Source of the DNA: G963701675 sp963701675
GTDB taxonomy: Bacteria; Planctomycetota; Planctomycetia; Gemmatales; Gemmataceae
Direction of reading: 5' to 3'
Length of the DNA stretch: 64,000 nucleotides
Assembly (NCBI GenBank): GCA_963701675.1
Contig: OY969623.1
Coordinates: 6,820,001 to 6,884,000, forward strand
Shown here piece after piece: positions 48,207-59,319 of this stretch. The notes below the pieces were generated by a model. The model saw only the letters and a program-made list of their open reading frames with translations. It was not told the DNA's origin and did not search any database. A program made the position numbers and the translations under genes. How positions within the stretch are numbered: position 1 is the stretch's first letter; each line of letters starts with the position of its first letter.

Positions 48207-50608
48207 CTACCACCACCATAGCTCGGTGCGCACCCAACACAGCGCACGCTCGGCAATGATCGTCCCGAGCGGACGCGGACCGGTATAGATGCGGGCATGA
48301 CCAGTCATTCCCGGGCGGAGTTCGGATGCGTCCTTGTCAACGCGGCAATGAACGGCGAGAGTGCTTTGGGCCTCGCCGGGATCGGCAATGGGGGCAATGC
48401 GCGTCACTTGGGTATGCAACGTCGCGAACGACAGGGCCCTCGGTCGCAAGGCGACCGCCTGGCCTGCGCGAAGCCGAGTGGTGAATTGCTCCGCAACCGT
48501 GATTTCAACGGCCAACGATGCAGGTTCTTCAATCACGCAAATCAGGTCGCCTTCGCGCACATACTGACCCGCTTTCTCCTTCAGGCGCGGCGTGGTCACG
48601 ACGCCGGCCAGGTGGCTGTGAATCGACAGCTTATTCTGGAGTTTGTCGAGATACTGCGTTTCCTCCTGAAGCCGTGCCAGATTCGCCCGCACCGCTTCGA
48701 CTTCTAAAGCCCGCGGACCGGCTTCCAAAAGCACCAGTGTGGCGCGTACGTCAGCCAACTCCTTTTCGCGCCGGGCAATCTCCGTCTCGGCCTCAATCGT
48801 CCCCTTCGCAACACGGACGTTCCTCTCGGCCTGTGCCTGACCTAACAAGGCTTGACATACATGGTAGCGCCGCTCCGCCTCCTGCAGTTGCTCCGCGGAA
48901 AGGGCGCCTCCGGAGAGGGCCTTGGCGCGCTGCACGGAGTCACGTGCTGCCTTGGCATCGGCTTGGCACTGAGCAATCAACATGTCCATCCGGGCCAGTT
49001 CCTTTTCGCACACTTCCCGAAGCCGGGCCATATCTTTCCGGGCTAGATCGTGCCACGCCTCCGCCCGTTCCACGCGGCGGCGCTGCTCCACGATCTCCTC
49101 TGGGCGCGGCCCCAACTCAAGAAGGCGAAGCTTGGCCTCGGCCTCACCGATCTCGGCTTGTTTTTGTGCAAGTTTGCTCGAAAGATCGGGTATTTCGAGT
49201 CGAGCGACAGATGCTCCCGGCGAAACCACGTCTCCTTCGTCGGAATAGATCTCGCGGAGAAATCCCGCGACGGGGTGCGCAATTCCGTCCGCGTCAGGGC
49301 GCGCACCTGGAAGGAACCACTGGCCCAGTCTTCGATTTCGACCGAGTACAGCACGGCCATTACGGCGCCAAAAACGAGCAGCCAAACGAACTTCCGTTTG
49401 TGACGTTGCCGAATCATGTTCGTTACCTCCCCAGCGGAAAAATCGTGAAACAAGGAGCGCGTGGCGACGAGGCCGACAACGCCGATAACGCCTATTCCCG
49501 CCCAGCCCCAATGGGTTCCGACGAATCGAAACAACATCGCAAGCGTCAGGCCAAGAAACACCAGCGAATAAATCCATGTGGCCGTGCCGAAGCCTAAGAG
49601 CAACCGCTCACGTGGTTTTGATTCGGGCCGCTGCGCGCCCCAGAGCAGCCAGCGAAGCCGGCCTTTGAAGGAATCCAGGGCACGTCCTTGCAGGTTCGGG
49701 ATTTCCAACCAATCGCTGAGCAAATAGTAACCGTCCAACTTCATGAGCGGGTTGAAGTTGAACAACGTTTGAAGGCCGCACACCGACAGGACGGTGAATG
49801 CAAGGTAGTGGAGAAACGTGCCGGGCAGCGTCGCTCTCCAAGCGAAAACGGCCAACGCCCACAAGAACAGCTCGAAGTAGCCGCCGGCGAACGTCACCCA
49901 TAAGCGTTTCGACCGTTCCTTGAATAGCCACGCGTCGGACACATTGCAGTAGAAACACGGGAGGAGGTACATCATTAAGAAACCAATTTCGCGTACTTCG
50001 CCACCGTAATGCTTACACGTCAGGCCGTGGGCGCACTCGTGTAGCAGCGTCACGAAGAATATCGTGAGCCAAGCCAGGATGGCGATTTCCCACCGCAACG
50101 CATCAACGAATGTGCTGGCCAGCTCTTGTCGGTTCGCCCAGAGTACGAGGACGGCCAGCAGCACACTGGCGGCAGAGAGGATCACGAAGGCGGGCGTCCA
50201 GAAGAACCAGATCCGCGGCGCTAGCCAGGTGAAAAAACGATCCGGGTCCCAAAGGCTCGTGCGCCAATGCAGGATACTTTTCGCGCCCGGTTGGGTCGTA
50301 CCCGGAAGTGACTGCGCCGCGGTCGGGACTTTGGCGGTGGGTTCCAATAACCCCTGGGCCCGTAGCACGTCAACGAACGCATCGAGTTCACCCGGCGGAA
50401 GCGACTCACCAAATCGCGCTTCATACCCCGCACAGACGTCGTCCACCATCTGCACGCCGTCAAGGTTGGTCAGCAAAAAGTGCTCTCGTTGACCGAGTTG
50501 GAAGAATTCGCCCGTGTGGGAATCCTTGACGACGTATCTGCCGTCGTCCCCAAGCGGCTTGATTACCAAGTCGGGCCGTCGAGCCGGCAATAGTGTGACG
50601 ACGGCCAT
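48207..50608 (-). CDS. PqqD-like / M50 peptidase / HlyD fusion, one frame break
   Basis: About 800 residues from ATG 50608. Residues 1-~95 are a PqqD-like winged helix (YVVKDSHTGEFFQLGQREHF, GELDAFVDVLRAQGLLE), the fold that binds leader peptides in RiPP systems. Residues ~130-430 are a polytopic membrane peptidase of family M50 with HECAH at about 189-193 and FNPLMKLDGYYLLSDWLEIP. After a frame change near 49290 follows a HlyD-type periplasmic adaptor: a barrel-sandwich part, a long coiled coil (ARKDMARLREVCEKELARMD) and a beta-barrel (GQAVALRPRALSFATLHTQV), ending VRTELWWW. Likely binds, cuts and exports a peptide. The start is four bases after the TPR gene's stop. Confidence 0.82.
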
Positions 50609-50612
50609 GGGA

Positions 50613-51464
50613 TCAATCTCGCATAAGGGCCGCAAGATTCTCGCGGCAAACGATGCTCCGCGGGTGCCGCTTGCCCAGGACCCGCTCGAAGATTTGCATT
50701 GCCCGCTGGTATAACGCTTCCGCTTCCTTGTGTTTCCCTTGGGCGTTGCAAAGCACGGCAAGGTTGTTCAGGGTGAGGGCCGTGTCGGGATGTGCAGGGC
50801 CTAAGAGTTTTTCCTTCAAAGCCAAGGCGCGGCGGTAGAGCCTCCCGGCCTTCACGAAATCTCCCTTGGCCTGAAAGAGTGCCGCCAGATTGTTGAGGTT
50901 GACCGCGACTTCATAGTGCTCGGGACCGAAGACACGCTCAAATAGGGACAAGGCCCGGCGGTACATCGACTCCGCTTCGCTATACTTCCCCCTCTCGACG
51001 AGAATTGCGGCCAAGGCAGCCAGGTCGGCGGCGACGTCGGGATGGTCCGGACCCAACGCCTTTTCGCGAATAGCCACCGAACGCCGGGAGAACGGCTCAC
51101 CCTTGGCAAAGCGCCCGCGGGCGTGCTCCAATCCGCCCAGGTTGTGGTAGACGGATGCGATTTCGGGATGATCGGAGCCGAGCGCGTTTTGCAGAATGGG
51201 CAATGCCCGGCGGTAGAGGCGGCTTGCTTCCGCGAACCGCCCCTGGTACTTGTGCACCACCGCCAGGTTGTTGAATAATGTGGCGACCACAAGGTCATCA
51301 CGCTCGTCAGACTTCACCGCAATGGCGAGCGCCCGTTTTAGAAGCGACTCCGCCTTCCGATAATGTCCCCGATCGCGCTCTACCTCGGCCGTTTCCGTCA
51401 ACAGGCAGACACGCCGCTGCCGGGCCTTACGACGACACAGGGTTTCTTTGCCTAAACAGCACAT
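50613..51464 (-). CDS. TPR protein (kinesin-light-chain type)
   Basis: 283 residues from ATG 51464. Six consecutive TPRs of about 42 residues, each like LGSDHPEIASVYHNLGGLEH or LGPAHPDTALTLNNLAVLCN, with no enzymatic domain and no clear signal peptide. It should be a scaffold. It is placed between the 51-residue peptide and the peptidase-exporter, 33 bases after the first and four before the second, so all three look co-translated. Confidence 0.85.
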   Translation of the reverse strand: MCCLGKETLCRRKARQRRVCLLTETAEVERDRGHYRKAESLLKRALAIAVKSDERDDLVVATLFNNLAVVHKYQGRFAEASRLYRRALPILQNALGSDHPEIASVYHNLGGLEHARGRFAKGEPFSRRSVAIREKALGPDHPDVAADLAALAAILVERGKYSEAESMYRRALSLFERVFGPEHYEVAVNLNNLAALFQAKGDFVKAGRLYRRALALKEKLLGPAHPDTALTLNNLAVLCNAQGKHKEAEALYQRAMQIFERVLGKRHPRSIVCRENLAALMRD

Positions 51465-51497
51465 GTCTGCTTGCCGCCATGGATTTCGGAGGGATCG

Positions 51498-51653
51498 TTA
51501 CCGTGAAGCACGCAAGAACGTCTCGCTGTGGTTGGCGGAGAGCTTTGGTGCGATCCGCTCTTCGAGCTTGACGATTTGGAGCTTCGGTTTTGGCGCCTGC
51601 CTATGGGCTGGCATCATTTGCGGCGTTTGCCGCTCGTGTTTGCGTGGTTCCAT
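51498..51653 (-). CDS. 51-aa peptide, candidate precursor for the exporter
   Basis: ATG 51653 is preceded by a near-perfect AAAGGAGG, the best ribosome site I saw in the window. The product has a basic, Pro-rich N-terminus (MEPRKHERQTPQMMPAHRQA), a KLQIVKLEERIAPKLSAN segment and a short hydrophilic C-terminus (HSETFLRASR). LEERIAP recalls the LExLExR leader of planctomycete exported proteins. First gene of the operon with the TPR protein and the PqqD-M50-HlyD fusion, hence a likely substrate. No family is known to me. Confidence 0.6.
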   Translation of the reverse strand: MEPRKHERQTPQMMPAHRQAPKPKLQIVKLEERIAPKLSANHSETFLRASR

Positions 51654-51826
51654 TTGGAACCTCCTTTCTTGGGTACTGAAATGGGTTGGAAACCTGTGTC
51701 GCTTCTGTCGTTGGAAATCAATGCGTAAAATCGAGCCGATCCCAATCAACAAAATTGGAACTCAGAGAGGGCGAGAGAAGGCGCGAATTGCTTGCTGCTC
51801 GGTCTTTCGGAGGTTACTCTAATCGC

Positions 51827-52393
51827 ATGCACGACGTGACTCGCATCCTGTCGGCCATCGAGAAAGGGGACCACCACGCGAGCGAAGAACTACTGCCTCT
51901 CGTCTATGAGGAGCTGCGGCGGCTGGCGGCTGACAAAATCGCGCAAGAGCGGCCGGGGCAGACTCTGCAAGCAACCGCCCTGGTACACGAGGCATACCTT
52001 CGGCTGGTGAACGTCGAGGATGTGCAGCGCTGGGATAGCCGGGGACACTTCTTTGCGGCGGCCGCTGAGGCGATGCGTCGAATCCTTGTCGAACAAGCCC
52101 GCCGTAAACACAGCCAAAAGCGCGGCGGGGGTGCGCGCCGCGTCGGGCTTGCCGAAGCCGAGTTTCAACCGACCTCCGAGGATATGCCGGCGACCGATCT
52201 CCTCGCCTTGGATGAAGCGCTTCAGAAGTTTGAGGTCCTAGAACCCATGAGGACACGCGTGGTAAAGCTGCGCTGCTTTGCGGGCCTGTCGGTTCCCGAC
52301 ATAGCCAAGGCAATGGGCATCTCCGAAGCGACTGTCAGGCGCCATTGGGTTTACGCACGATCTTGGCTGTACCGCAAGATCGAGGGACGTTGA
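51827..52393 (+). CDS. ECF-type RNA polymerase sigma factor
   Basis: 188 residues from ATG 51827, with CGGAGG upstream. VYEELRRLAADKIAQERPGQ, QATALVHEAYLRLV and HFFAAAAEAMRRILVEQARR are region 2 of the planctomycete TIGR02999-type ECF group; VVKLRCFAGLSVPDIAKAMG with SEATVRRHWVYARSWL is region 4. Members sit beside Ser/Thr kinases that are thought to control them; here the 923-residue kinase starts 98 bases downstream. It is divergent from the peptide operon. Confidence 0.93.
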   Translation: MHDVTRILSAIEKGDHHASEELLPLVYEELRRLAADKIAQERPGQTLQATALVHEAYLRLVNVEDVQRWDSRGHFFAAAAEAMRRILVEQARRKHSQKRGGGARRVGLAEAEFQPTSEDMPATDLLALDEALQKFEVLEPMRTRVVKLRCFAGLSVPDIAKAMGISEATVRRHWVYARSWLYRKIEGR

Positions 52394-52491
52394 ATCCTTC
52401 GTGCAGCCGCAAATTCATTCGAAATTCGTTGAGCGGCGCCGACGTGTTTTTTCGCATTGATAGTGGGTGATTGTGAGACAGGCCTTCGATC

Positions 52492-55263
52492 ATGGACCGT
52501 TCCGACCAAATCGAATCGATTCTAGCCGACGCCTTGGAAATCGAGTCGGAGGCCGAGCGGCGCCAATTCGTCGAACGGGCCTGCGGCGGGGATGCGGAAC
52601 TACGAAGAGAAGTTGAGGAGCTGATCGAAAGCCACGTCCGCGCCAGCGGCTTCTTCGAACGCCTGGCGGTTCGCGGCCCTGAAATCACCACTGAAACCGC
52701 ACCGCGGGAACGGCCGGGCACGGTCATCGGCCCTTACAAACTGGTGGAACAGATCGGCGAAGGCGGCTTCGGCACGGTCTTCGTGGCCGAGCAACGCCAA
52801 CCCGTCCGCCGCCAGGTCGCTCTGAAGGTGCTCAAACCTGGCATGGACACAGCCCAGGTCGTGGCCCGCTTCGAGGCGGAACGTCAGGCCTTGGCTTTGA
52901 TGAATCACCCCAACATCGCCCAAGTCTTCGATGGCGGAGAGACCGCGACAGGCCGCCCGTACTTCGTCATGGAGCTGGTCAAAGGCATTCCCATCACCAA
53001 GTACTGCGACGAGCAGCAACTTTCACCGCGCGAACGCCTCGCCTTGTTTGTTCCGGTTTGCGAAGCCGTGCAACACGCGCATCAGAAAGGAATTATCCAT
53101 CGAGACATCAAGCCCTCGAATGTCCTTGTGGCCGCGTACGACGGCCGACCGGTGCCCAAGGTGATCGACTTCGGCGTGGCCAAGGCATTAGGACAACAGC
53201 TCACGGAGCGGACGCTGGTTACGAATTTCGGCGGTATCGTCGGAACATTGGAATACATGAGCCCGGAGCAAGCGGAGTTCAACGCACTGGATATCGATAC
53301 TCGAGCCGACATTTACGGGCTGGGCGTACTGCTTTATGAGCTATTAACAGGCACAACGCCGCTGACGAAGCACCGGACAAAAGAAGCGGCGCTGACCGAG
53401 ATCTTACGACTTATTCGTGAAGAAGAGCCACCGACACCCAGCACCCGCCTGGGTGAATCGAGCGATTCGCTGGCGTCGATCTCAGCTTTACGAAAGCTAG
53501 AACCGAGCCGATTGACGAAGGAGGTCCGTGGCGAACTCGATTGGATTGTCATGAAGTGCTTGGAAAAGGAACGAACGCGGCGGTATGAGACGGCCAACGG
53601 ACTCGCCCGAGACATTCAACGATTTTTGAACAATGAGCCACTTGAAGCGGGGCCGCCGTCTGCCACTTACAAGTTGCGCAAGTTCGCGCGGAAGCACCGC
53701 ACGGTTATCTGGGCGACGGCTGCATTTGTCATACTCCTTGCCGCTGGCGCCATCATAAGTACCTGGCAGGCGGTACGGGCGACGGTGGCGGAAAAAGCCG
53801 AACGGCAAGCCAAGGAGTCGGCCGAGAAGCGGTTGACCCAGATCGAGAAGGGGAACGAGATCCTCACAGCAATCTTTAGGAATTTGACTCCCGGACTGGA
53901 AACCGAACAAAAGCCGCTTCGGCTCTTGCTAACCGAGCGGCTCGAAGAGGCGGCCAGCCAAATCGAAGAGGAAACCGTCGGCGATCCGCTAGTAGTTGCG
54001 GGGATGCAGAAAAGGTTGGCACAGGCTCTTGATGCGATGGGTTCTCACGAAAAGGCAATCGGCCTTTATAACAAAGCCCGGGCGACTTTCATCACACATC
54101 TAGGTCCGGACCATCTTGAAACACTCAAAACGATGAGCGGCCTCGGCAGTGCCTATTACAGCGCCGGAAAACATGACTTGGCTCGGGCAATCTTGGAAGA
54201 AACTCTCCCCCTCATGAAAGCCAAATTGGGACCTAATCATACGGAAACGATTACTTGCATGGGGAGCCTTGCCGCGCAGTACCGATTAGCCGACCAAACG
54301 GACTTGGCGATACCACTGCTGGAGGAAGCGCTCCGGCTCCGAAGGGAGACGCTGGCGCCGGATGATGCTCGTACGCTCAACACGATGAACAATCTCGGTT
54401 TGGCCTATCTTCACGCAAAACAGGTCGACTTGGCCATATCGGTACTCGAAGAAACGCACAAACTTAAACAGATACGGTTTGGTCCTGACCACCCTCAACA
54501 CATCACTACCCTAAACAACCTCAGCATTGCCTACCGAGGGGCCAAGAAACTTGATTTGGCGTATTCACGACTCGAAGATGCACTCCGAATTGTCAGGGAA
54601 AATCATGGCCCCGATCATCCCCACATGTTAACCACCATGAGTAACATTGCCTTGACTCACGAAGCTGCCGGGAAGCAAGAGGAAGCGATCTCCATGCTGG
54701 AACAAGTCGCGCAGGGCGTCGAAAAACGCAAATTCGACCATGCGTTGGCGGGAAGACATGTTAGTAACCTCATCGATCGCTACGAGAAAATCAAGCGATA
54801 CGATCAGGCGGAAATCTGGCGGCGTAAATGGCTCGCCGTCGTGAAGGAGAAATCGGGTCCTGGTTCCGTAGCCTATGCCGCAGAACTCGCATCGCTCGCC
54901 GCCAATCTTTTGCATCAGAAAAAGTGGGCGGACGCGGAGGCAGTCGCGCAGGAGTCCTTAGAAATCGGTCGGCAGAAGGAACCGGATGCCTGGGGAACAT
55001 TCCATGCACAATCACTTCTCGGCGCCGCCTTATCGGGTCAAAAAAGGTATGCCGACGCCGAGCCGCTCTTGCTTCAAGGTTACCAGGGTATGAAGTCCCG
55101 CGAAGCCTCGATCCTTAAACCATCCAGGGCATCCAAGCCAACCAAGAGTCCCCTCATCGAGGCCTCGGAGCGGCTCGTTGAGCTTTATGAGGGATGGGGC
55201 AAGGAAGCCGAGGCCGCCCGCTGGCGAAAAGAGCTGGACGCGGAAAAGGCGCGGCAGAAATAA
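52492..55263 (+). CDS. PknB-like Ser/Thr kinase with TPR array
   Basis: 923 residues, unbroken. Residues 1-~70 are a short N-terminal helical domain (ESEAERRQFVERACGGDAEL). Kinase domain ~80-365: glycine loop GEGGFGTVFVAEQ, VALKVLK with Lys 112, HRDIKPSN (203-210), DFG (226-228), MSPEQAEF, RADIYGLGVLLYELLTG. A transmembrane segment at ~403-425 (TAAFVILLAAGAIISTW) is followed by about nine TPRs (HPQHITTLNNLSIAYRGAKK). The C-terminal KEPDAWGTFHAQSLLGAALS matches the kinase at 38779. It pairs with the ECF sigma gene just upstream, likely as its regulator. Confidence 0.95.
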   Translation: MDRSDQIESILADALEIESEAERRQFVERACGGDAELRREVEELIESHVRASGFFERLAVRGPEITTETAPRERPGTVIGPYKLVEQIGEGGFGTVFVAEQRQPVRRQVALKVLKPGMDTAQVVARFEAERQALALMNHPNIAQVFDGGETATGRPYFVMELVKGIPITKYCDEQQLSPRERLALFVPVCEAVQHAHQKGIIHRDIKPSNVLVAAYDGRPVPKVIDFGVAKALGQQLTERTLVTNFGGIVGTLEYMSPEQAEFNALDIDTRADIYGLGVLLYELLTGTTPLTKHRTKEAALTEILRLIREEEPPTPSTRLGESSDSLASISALRKLEPSRLTKEVRGELDWIVMKCLEKERTRRYETANGLARDIQRFLNNEPLEAGPPSATYKLRKFARKHRTVIWATAAFVILLAAGAIISTWQAVRATVAEKAERQAKESAEKRLTQIEKGNEILTAIFRNLTPGLETEQKPLRLLLTERLEEAASQIEEETVGDPLVVAGMQKRLAQALDAMGSHEKAIGLYNKARATFITHLGPDHLETLKTMSGLGSAYYSAGKHDLARAILEETLPLMKAKLGPNHTETITCMGSLAAQYRLADQTDLAIPLLEEALRLRRETLAPDDARTLNTMNNLGLAYLHAKQVDLAISVLEETHKLKQIRFGPDHPQHITTLNNLSIAYRGAKKLDLAYSRLEDALRIVRENHGPDHPHMLTTMSNIALTHEAAGKQEEAISMLEQVAQGVEKRKFDHALAGRHVSNLIDRYEKIKRYDQAEIWRRKWLAVVKEKSGPGSVAYAAELASLAANLLHQKKWADAEAVAQESLEIGRQKEPDAWGTFHAQSLLGAALSGQKRYADAEPLLLQGYQGMKSREASILKPSRASKPTKSPLIEASERLVELYEGWGKEAEAARWRKELDAEKARQK

Positions 55264-55613
55264 ATCCACCCCAGTCGAATCGGCCCCGAGTTTTGCTCTC
55301 ACTAACAACAACGATCAACTCCCTCAAAATTCTCTGAGCGGGTCGGCTCGTTTTTCGGATCATTGAAGCGGACGCATAGGCGAAACGCGCAACGTAGCCG
55401 AACGGCGAATGATCGCGCCATCGGCGTTTGACAACTCTTCTCTTGCCATCTCCGAATTACTGCAATTTTCTTGATTGGGCTCGGCCAATTTTTACGCATT
55501 GTTATCAAGCAAGCCCGATGCACGGCCTTTCCTAAACGCCACGCGGCCGTGTCGGAAGTGTGCCAAAGCTCGCTACGTGGAACTTCCACATACTCTTTTT
55601 CCGGAGACCCATC
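55264..55613. other. intergenic, no gene recognised
   Basis: About 350 bases between the kinase and the SBBP protein. Lower GC than its flanks. A ribosome site GGAG at 55603-55606 marks its end. I see no terminator hairpin with a T-run. Confidence 0.5.
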
Positions 55614-58600
55614 GTGAAACACTCGTCAGCATTCCGCAGTCGTGTGGCCCGTTCGCGCCGGCCGCTTTGGTATCGCCCGATCCTCGAGTCTCTGGAACGG
55701 CGGCTGCCGCCGGGAGACATGCTCTGGACCCTGATCCTCGGCGGGTCCGGGCCGACGTTGGACATGGATGCCAAGGAGCTTGAAAAGGCAGAGGCGGCGT
55801 TACGCTTCGAAGAGGAACCGAAATTAGTTGGCGAAATCCTCCAGCCAGCTCAGGCCGTGAAGGTGGCCTCCCAAGCTGCGGCAACGGAAGAGGTCCTGCG
55901 ACCTCGTGAGAATTCGATGCTGGATACTAACAATCAGCGCACAGGTCCGCGGAGAATGATTTCAGCGGCGAACATGGCCGCCATGAACTGGGCATCTGGA
56001 GAGTCGTTCGCCGGATTGGCGGCCCCGGTACAAAGGACCATGTCATCGTCGGTAGTTGCCGGTAGCGCGCATTTCAATGCACCCTACGCAGCCAACGCCG
56101 TCACGGCAACCGAAACGCCGAACTCACTAACACCGACCGAGGCGAACCAATCTGAAATCCTCGACAACTACGGCAAACTCCCGTTGAGCTTCGAGCAGAA
56201 TGTCGGCCAGGTTGATGACCGGGTCGATTTTGTCTCCCGGTCTGGCGGCGCGACGGTGTTTCTGACGCCGACGGCGGCTGTATTTGCGATGTCAGCAATG
56301 TCAGGGGCGGAAACGTTAGCGACAGACCCTGGGCGCCCGTCAATCGCACCCGTCGCTCACGCTTCCGGATCGGAAAAATCCGTCGCCCTTTACATGGAGA
56401 TCGTCGGCGCGAATCCGGCTGCACAACCGTCGGCCGCCGATAAACTCCCTGGCATAACCAATTACTTCATCGGCAACGACCCGAACGAATGGCAAACCGA
56501 CATCGCCAGCTTCGGCCGAGTAGATTACGACGACGTCTATCCTGGCATCGACCTCGCCTACTACGGGAAGAACCAACAACTCGAGTACGATTTCATAGTT
56601 TCCCCGGGCGCCGATCCCAATGCGATTGCTTTGAACTTCGCCGGCGCCGACGGCTTGGAAATCAATCCGCAAGGCGATCTGATCGTCCATACCGCCGCAG
56701 GCGATGTCGTTCCAGCAGAAGCCGTTCACGTATCAGGAGGTCGGCAATTCGCGCCAAGAAGTGGCGAGCGGCTACGTCGTAGAAGGTGATACCGTGCGCT
56801 TCGATATCGGCAGCCACGACTCCCGCCTGCCGCTCGTAATTGACCCCATGGTGCTCGGATACTCGACGTTTCTCGGCGGCTCTCTGGATGACGTTGCCAA
56901 CGGGATTGCCGTGGACGCCAGCGGCAATGCCTACGTTACGGGATCCACTCACTCGACCACCTTTCCAACAAAGCCGGGTTCTTTTGACACGTCGCATAAC
57001 GGCGGTTCCATTGACGCCTTCGTCACCAAGCTCAATAGCGCAGGCACTGGGATTGTCTACTCAACCTTCGTAGGCGGATCCAGTTTCGACCAGGGCGCCG
57101 CGCTCGCTGTCGATGGCTCCGGCAACGCTTACTTGACGGGTTCCACGCATTCCACGAACTTCCCCGTAATCGGTTTTTCCTTCGATACCACGCACAACGG
57201 GGCCAGCGACGCCTTCGTGGCTAAGTTGAATCCGTTTGGCTCAGGACTGAATTACTCCACGTTTCTCGGAGGCTCAAGCAGCGAAGTGGGCACCGCGATT
57301 GCCATAAATAGCAACTCGGAGGCCTTCGTTACCGGGGAAACTCAATCGTCGAATTTTCCAACGACGCCCGGCGCTTTTGATACCACTTTTAATAGCATAA
57401 GCGGCGGCGACGCCTTTGTAACCAAGGTCACTTTGATTTCTTCTGTTTTTGACCTCGACTATTCCACTTTCCTCGGCGGTTTGGACATCGATCAAGGGAC
57501 GGGCATTGCGATAGATGCTTCTCAGAACGCCTACGTGAGCGGATACACGAATTCAGGCAACTTCCCCACCACAACCGGCGCCTTCGACACAACCATGAAT
57601 GGGGGGTTAGATGCCGTCGTCACCAAACTAAACGCCGCCGGCTCAGCACTTCTATACTCGACCTACTTAGGAGGCATCGGGAGCGACTCTGGGAATGGAC
57701 TCGACATCGACGCCAGCGGCAATGCCTACATCACGGGGTCGACTTCGTCCGGGGAGTTTCCTGTTACATCGGGCGCTTTCGATACTTCAGGGAGCGGTAT
57801 CTACGACGCCTATGTTTTCAAGCTGAACGCTGCCGGCTCGGCGCCTGTCTATTCGACCTATCTTGGCGGGACTCAAGTCGAGTCGGGGTATGACATTCGG
57901 GTGGATGCCGGCGGCAATGCCTTTGTCGCCGGTTTCACGAATTCGTCGAATTTTCCCAACACCCCAGACGCTTTCGATAAGACCCACAACGCCTTCGCAG
58001 ACGCGTTCGTGACCAGGCTGAATGCGTCGGGTTCCGCGCTTGTCTATTCAACCTATGTGGGCGGATTAGTCAACGAGCATGCGTATGGCGTTGCGGTAGA
58101 CGACAAGGGCGGCATCTATGTGACAGGCGACACCACTTCCAGTAATTTTCCGACAAGTCCGACGGCCTTCGACACCACATACGCAGCGGGCGGCGACTAT
58201 GATGCCTTCGTGACGAAGCTTCACGGAATTCCCGCGCCCTGCGGGTGCTTCAACTCTCACACCATTTCCACCGCCGCCAACGGCGCTTTTGACGTGTTCG
58301 CCGCGGACATCGATCGCGACGGCGACACGGATGTACTCTCCGCGTCCTATTACGACAATAAGATCGCTTGGTACGAGAACATCGGCAACGAGAGCTTCAC
58401 AGCGCGCACCATATCAACTGCGGCTATGGGCGCCACAAGCGTGTTTGCCGCCGACATCGATGGCGACGGCGACACGGACGTCCTCTCTGCCTCCCAACAA
58501 GACAAAAAGATCGCTTGGTACAGGAACGATGGCAGCCAGAGCTTCACGCCGCACACCATCAGCACTACGGCTATGGGTGCGAAAAGCGTGTATGCCGCGG

Positions 58601-59319
58601 ACGTCGATAGGGACGGCGATATCGATGCCCTGTCCGCCTCCTTTTTTGACTCGAAAATCGCCTGGTACGAGAACACCGGCCTCGGGAGTTTCACCACGCG
58701 CGTCATCAGCACGGCAGCGAATGGCGCCATGGCCGTGGCGACGGCCGACCTGGATGGCGATGGCGACGTGGATGTGCTATCGGCGTCCAACTTTGACCAC
58801 AAGATCGCCTGGTACAAGAACAACGGCAGCCAAGTATTCACTGCACAAACCATTACGACGGCCGCGCTGAATGCCTCGAGCGTGGCGGCCGCCGATGTGA
58901 ACGGCGACGGCTACATTGATGTCCTCTCTGCGTCGGGTGGCGATAACAAAATCGCTTGGTACGAGAACATCGGCAACACCGGCGTCTTTACCACGCGCAT
59001 CATTACCACAACCTTCACCGATTACCCCACGGACGTGTTTGCGGCCGACATCAACGCCGACGGGAAGACCGATGTCTTGTCCGCTTCCTATTTCGACAAC
59101 AAGATCGCCTGGTACAAGAATGGGGGCGGCAGCAATCCCTCCTTCACGCCTCACACCATCACAACGAACGCAAATCTGGCCCGTGCCGTAATCGCTACGG
59201 ACGTGGATCGTGATGGCGACCTGGATGCCTTGTCCGCGTCCTTTGACGATGACAAGATCGCCTGGTATGAGAACCGGAATCACGTGCAAACGGCCCATGC
59301 AATACCCGTTTTTCCGTAA
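55614..59319 (+). CDS. giant exported SBBP beta-propeller and VCBS-repeat protein, one frame break
   Basis: About 1234 residues. A GTG at 55614 with GGAG seven bases upstream gives the leader YRPILESLERRLPPGDMLW, a variant planctomycete leader. Residues ~180-370 contain PLSFEQNVGQVDDRVDFVSR and the DVYPGIDLAYYGKNQQLEYD block that precedes SBBP propellers. The frame shifts near 56710. Then come eight SBBP blades (YSTFLGGSLDDVANGIAVDA, GNAYVTGSTHSTTFPTKPG) and eight VCBS/FG-GAP-like units (ADIDGDGDTDVLSASQQDKK, IAWYENIGNESFTARTIS). Predicted as a calcium-binding surface protein. Confidence 0.85.

Noticed and set aside
48518..49597. Plus-strand frame of 359 codons opposite the HlyD region
   Set aside because: Antisense shadow; the minus strand encodes a well-formed HlyD adaptor.
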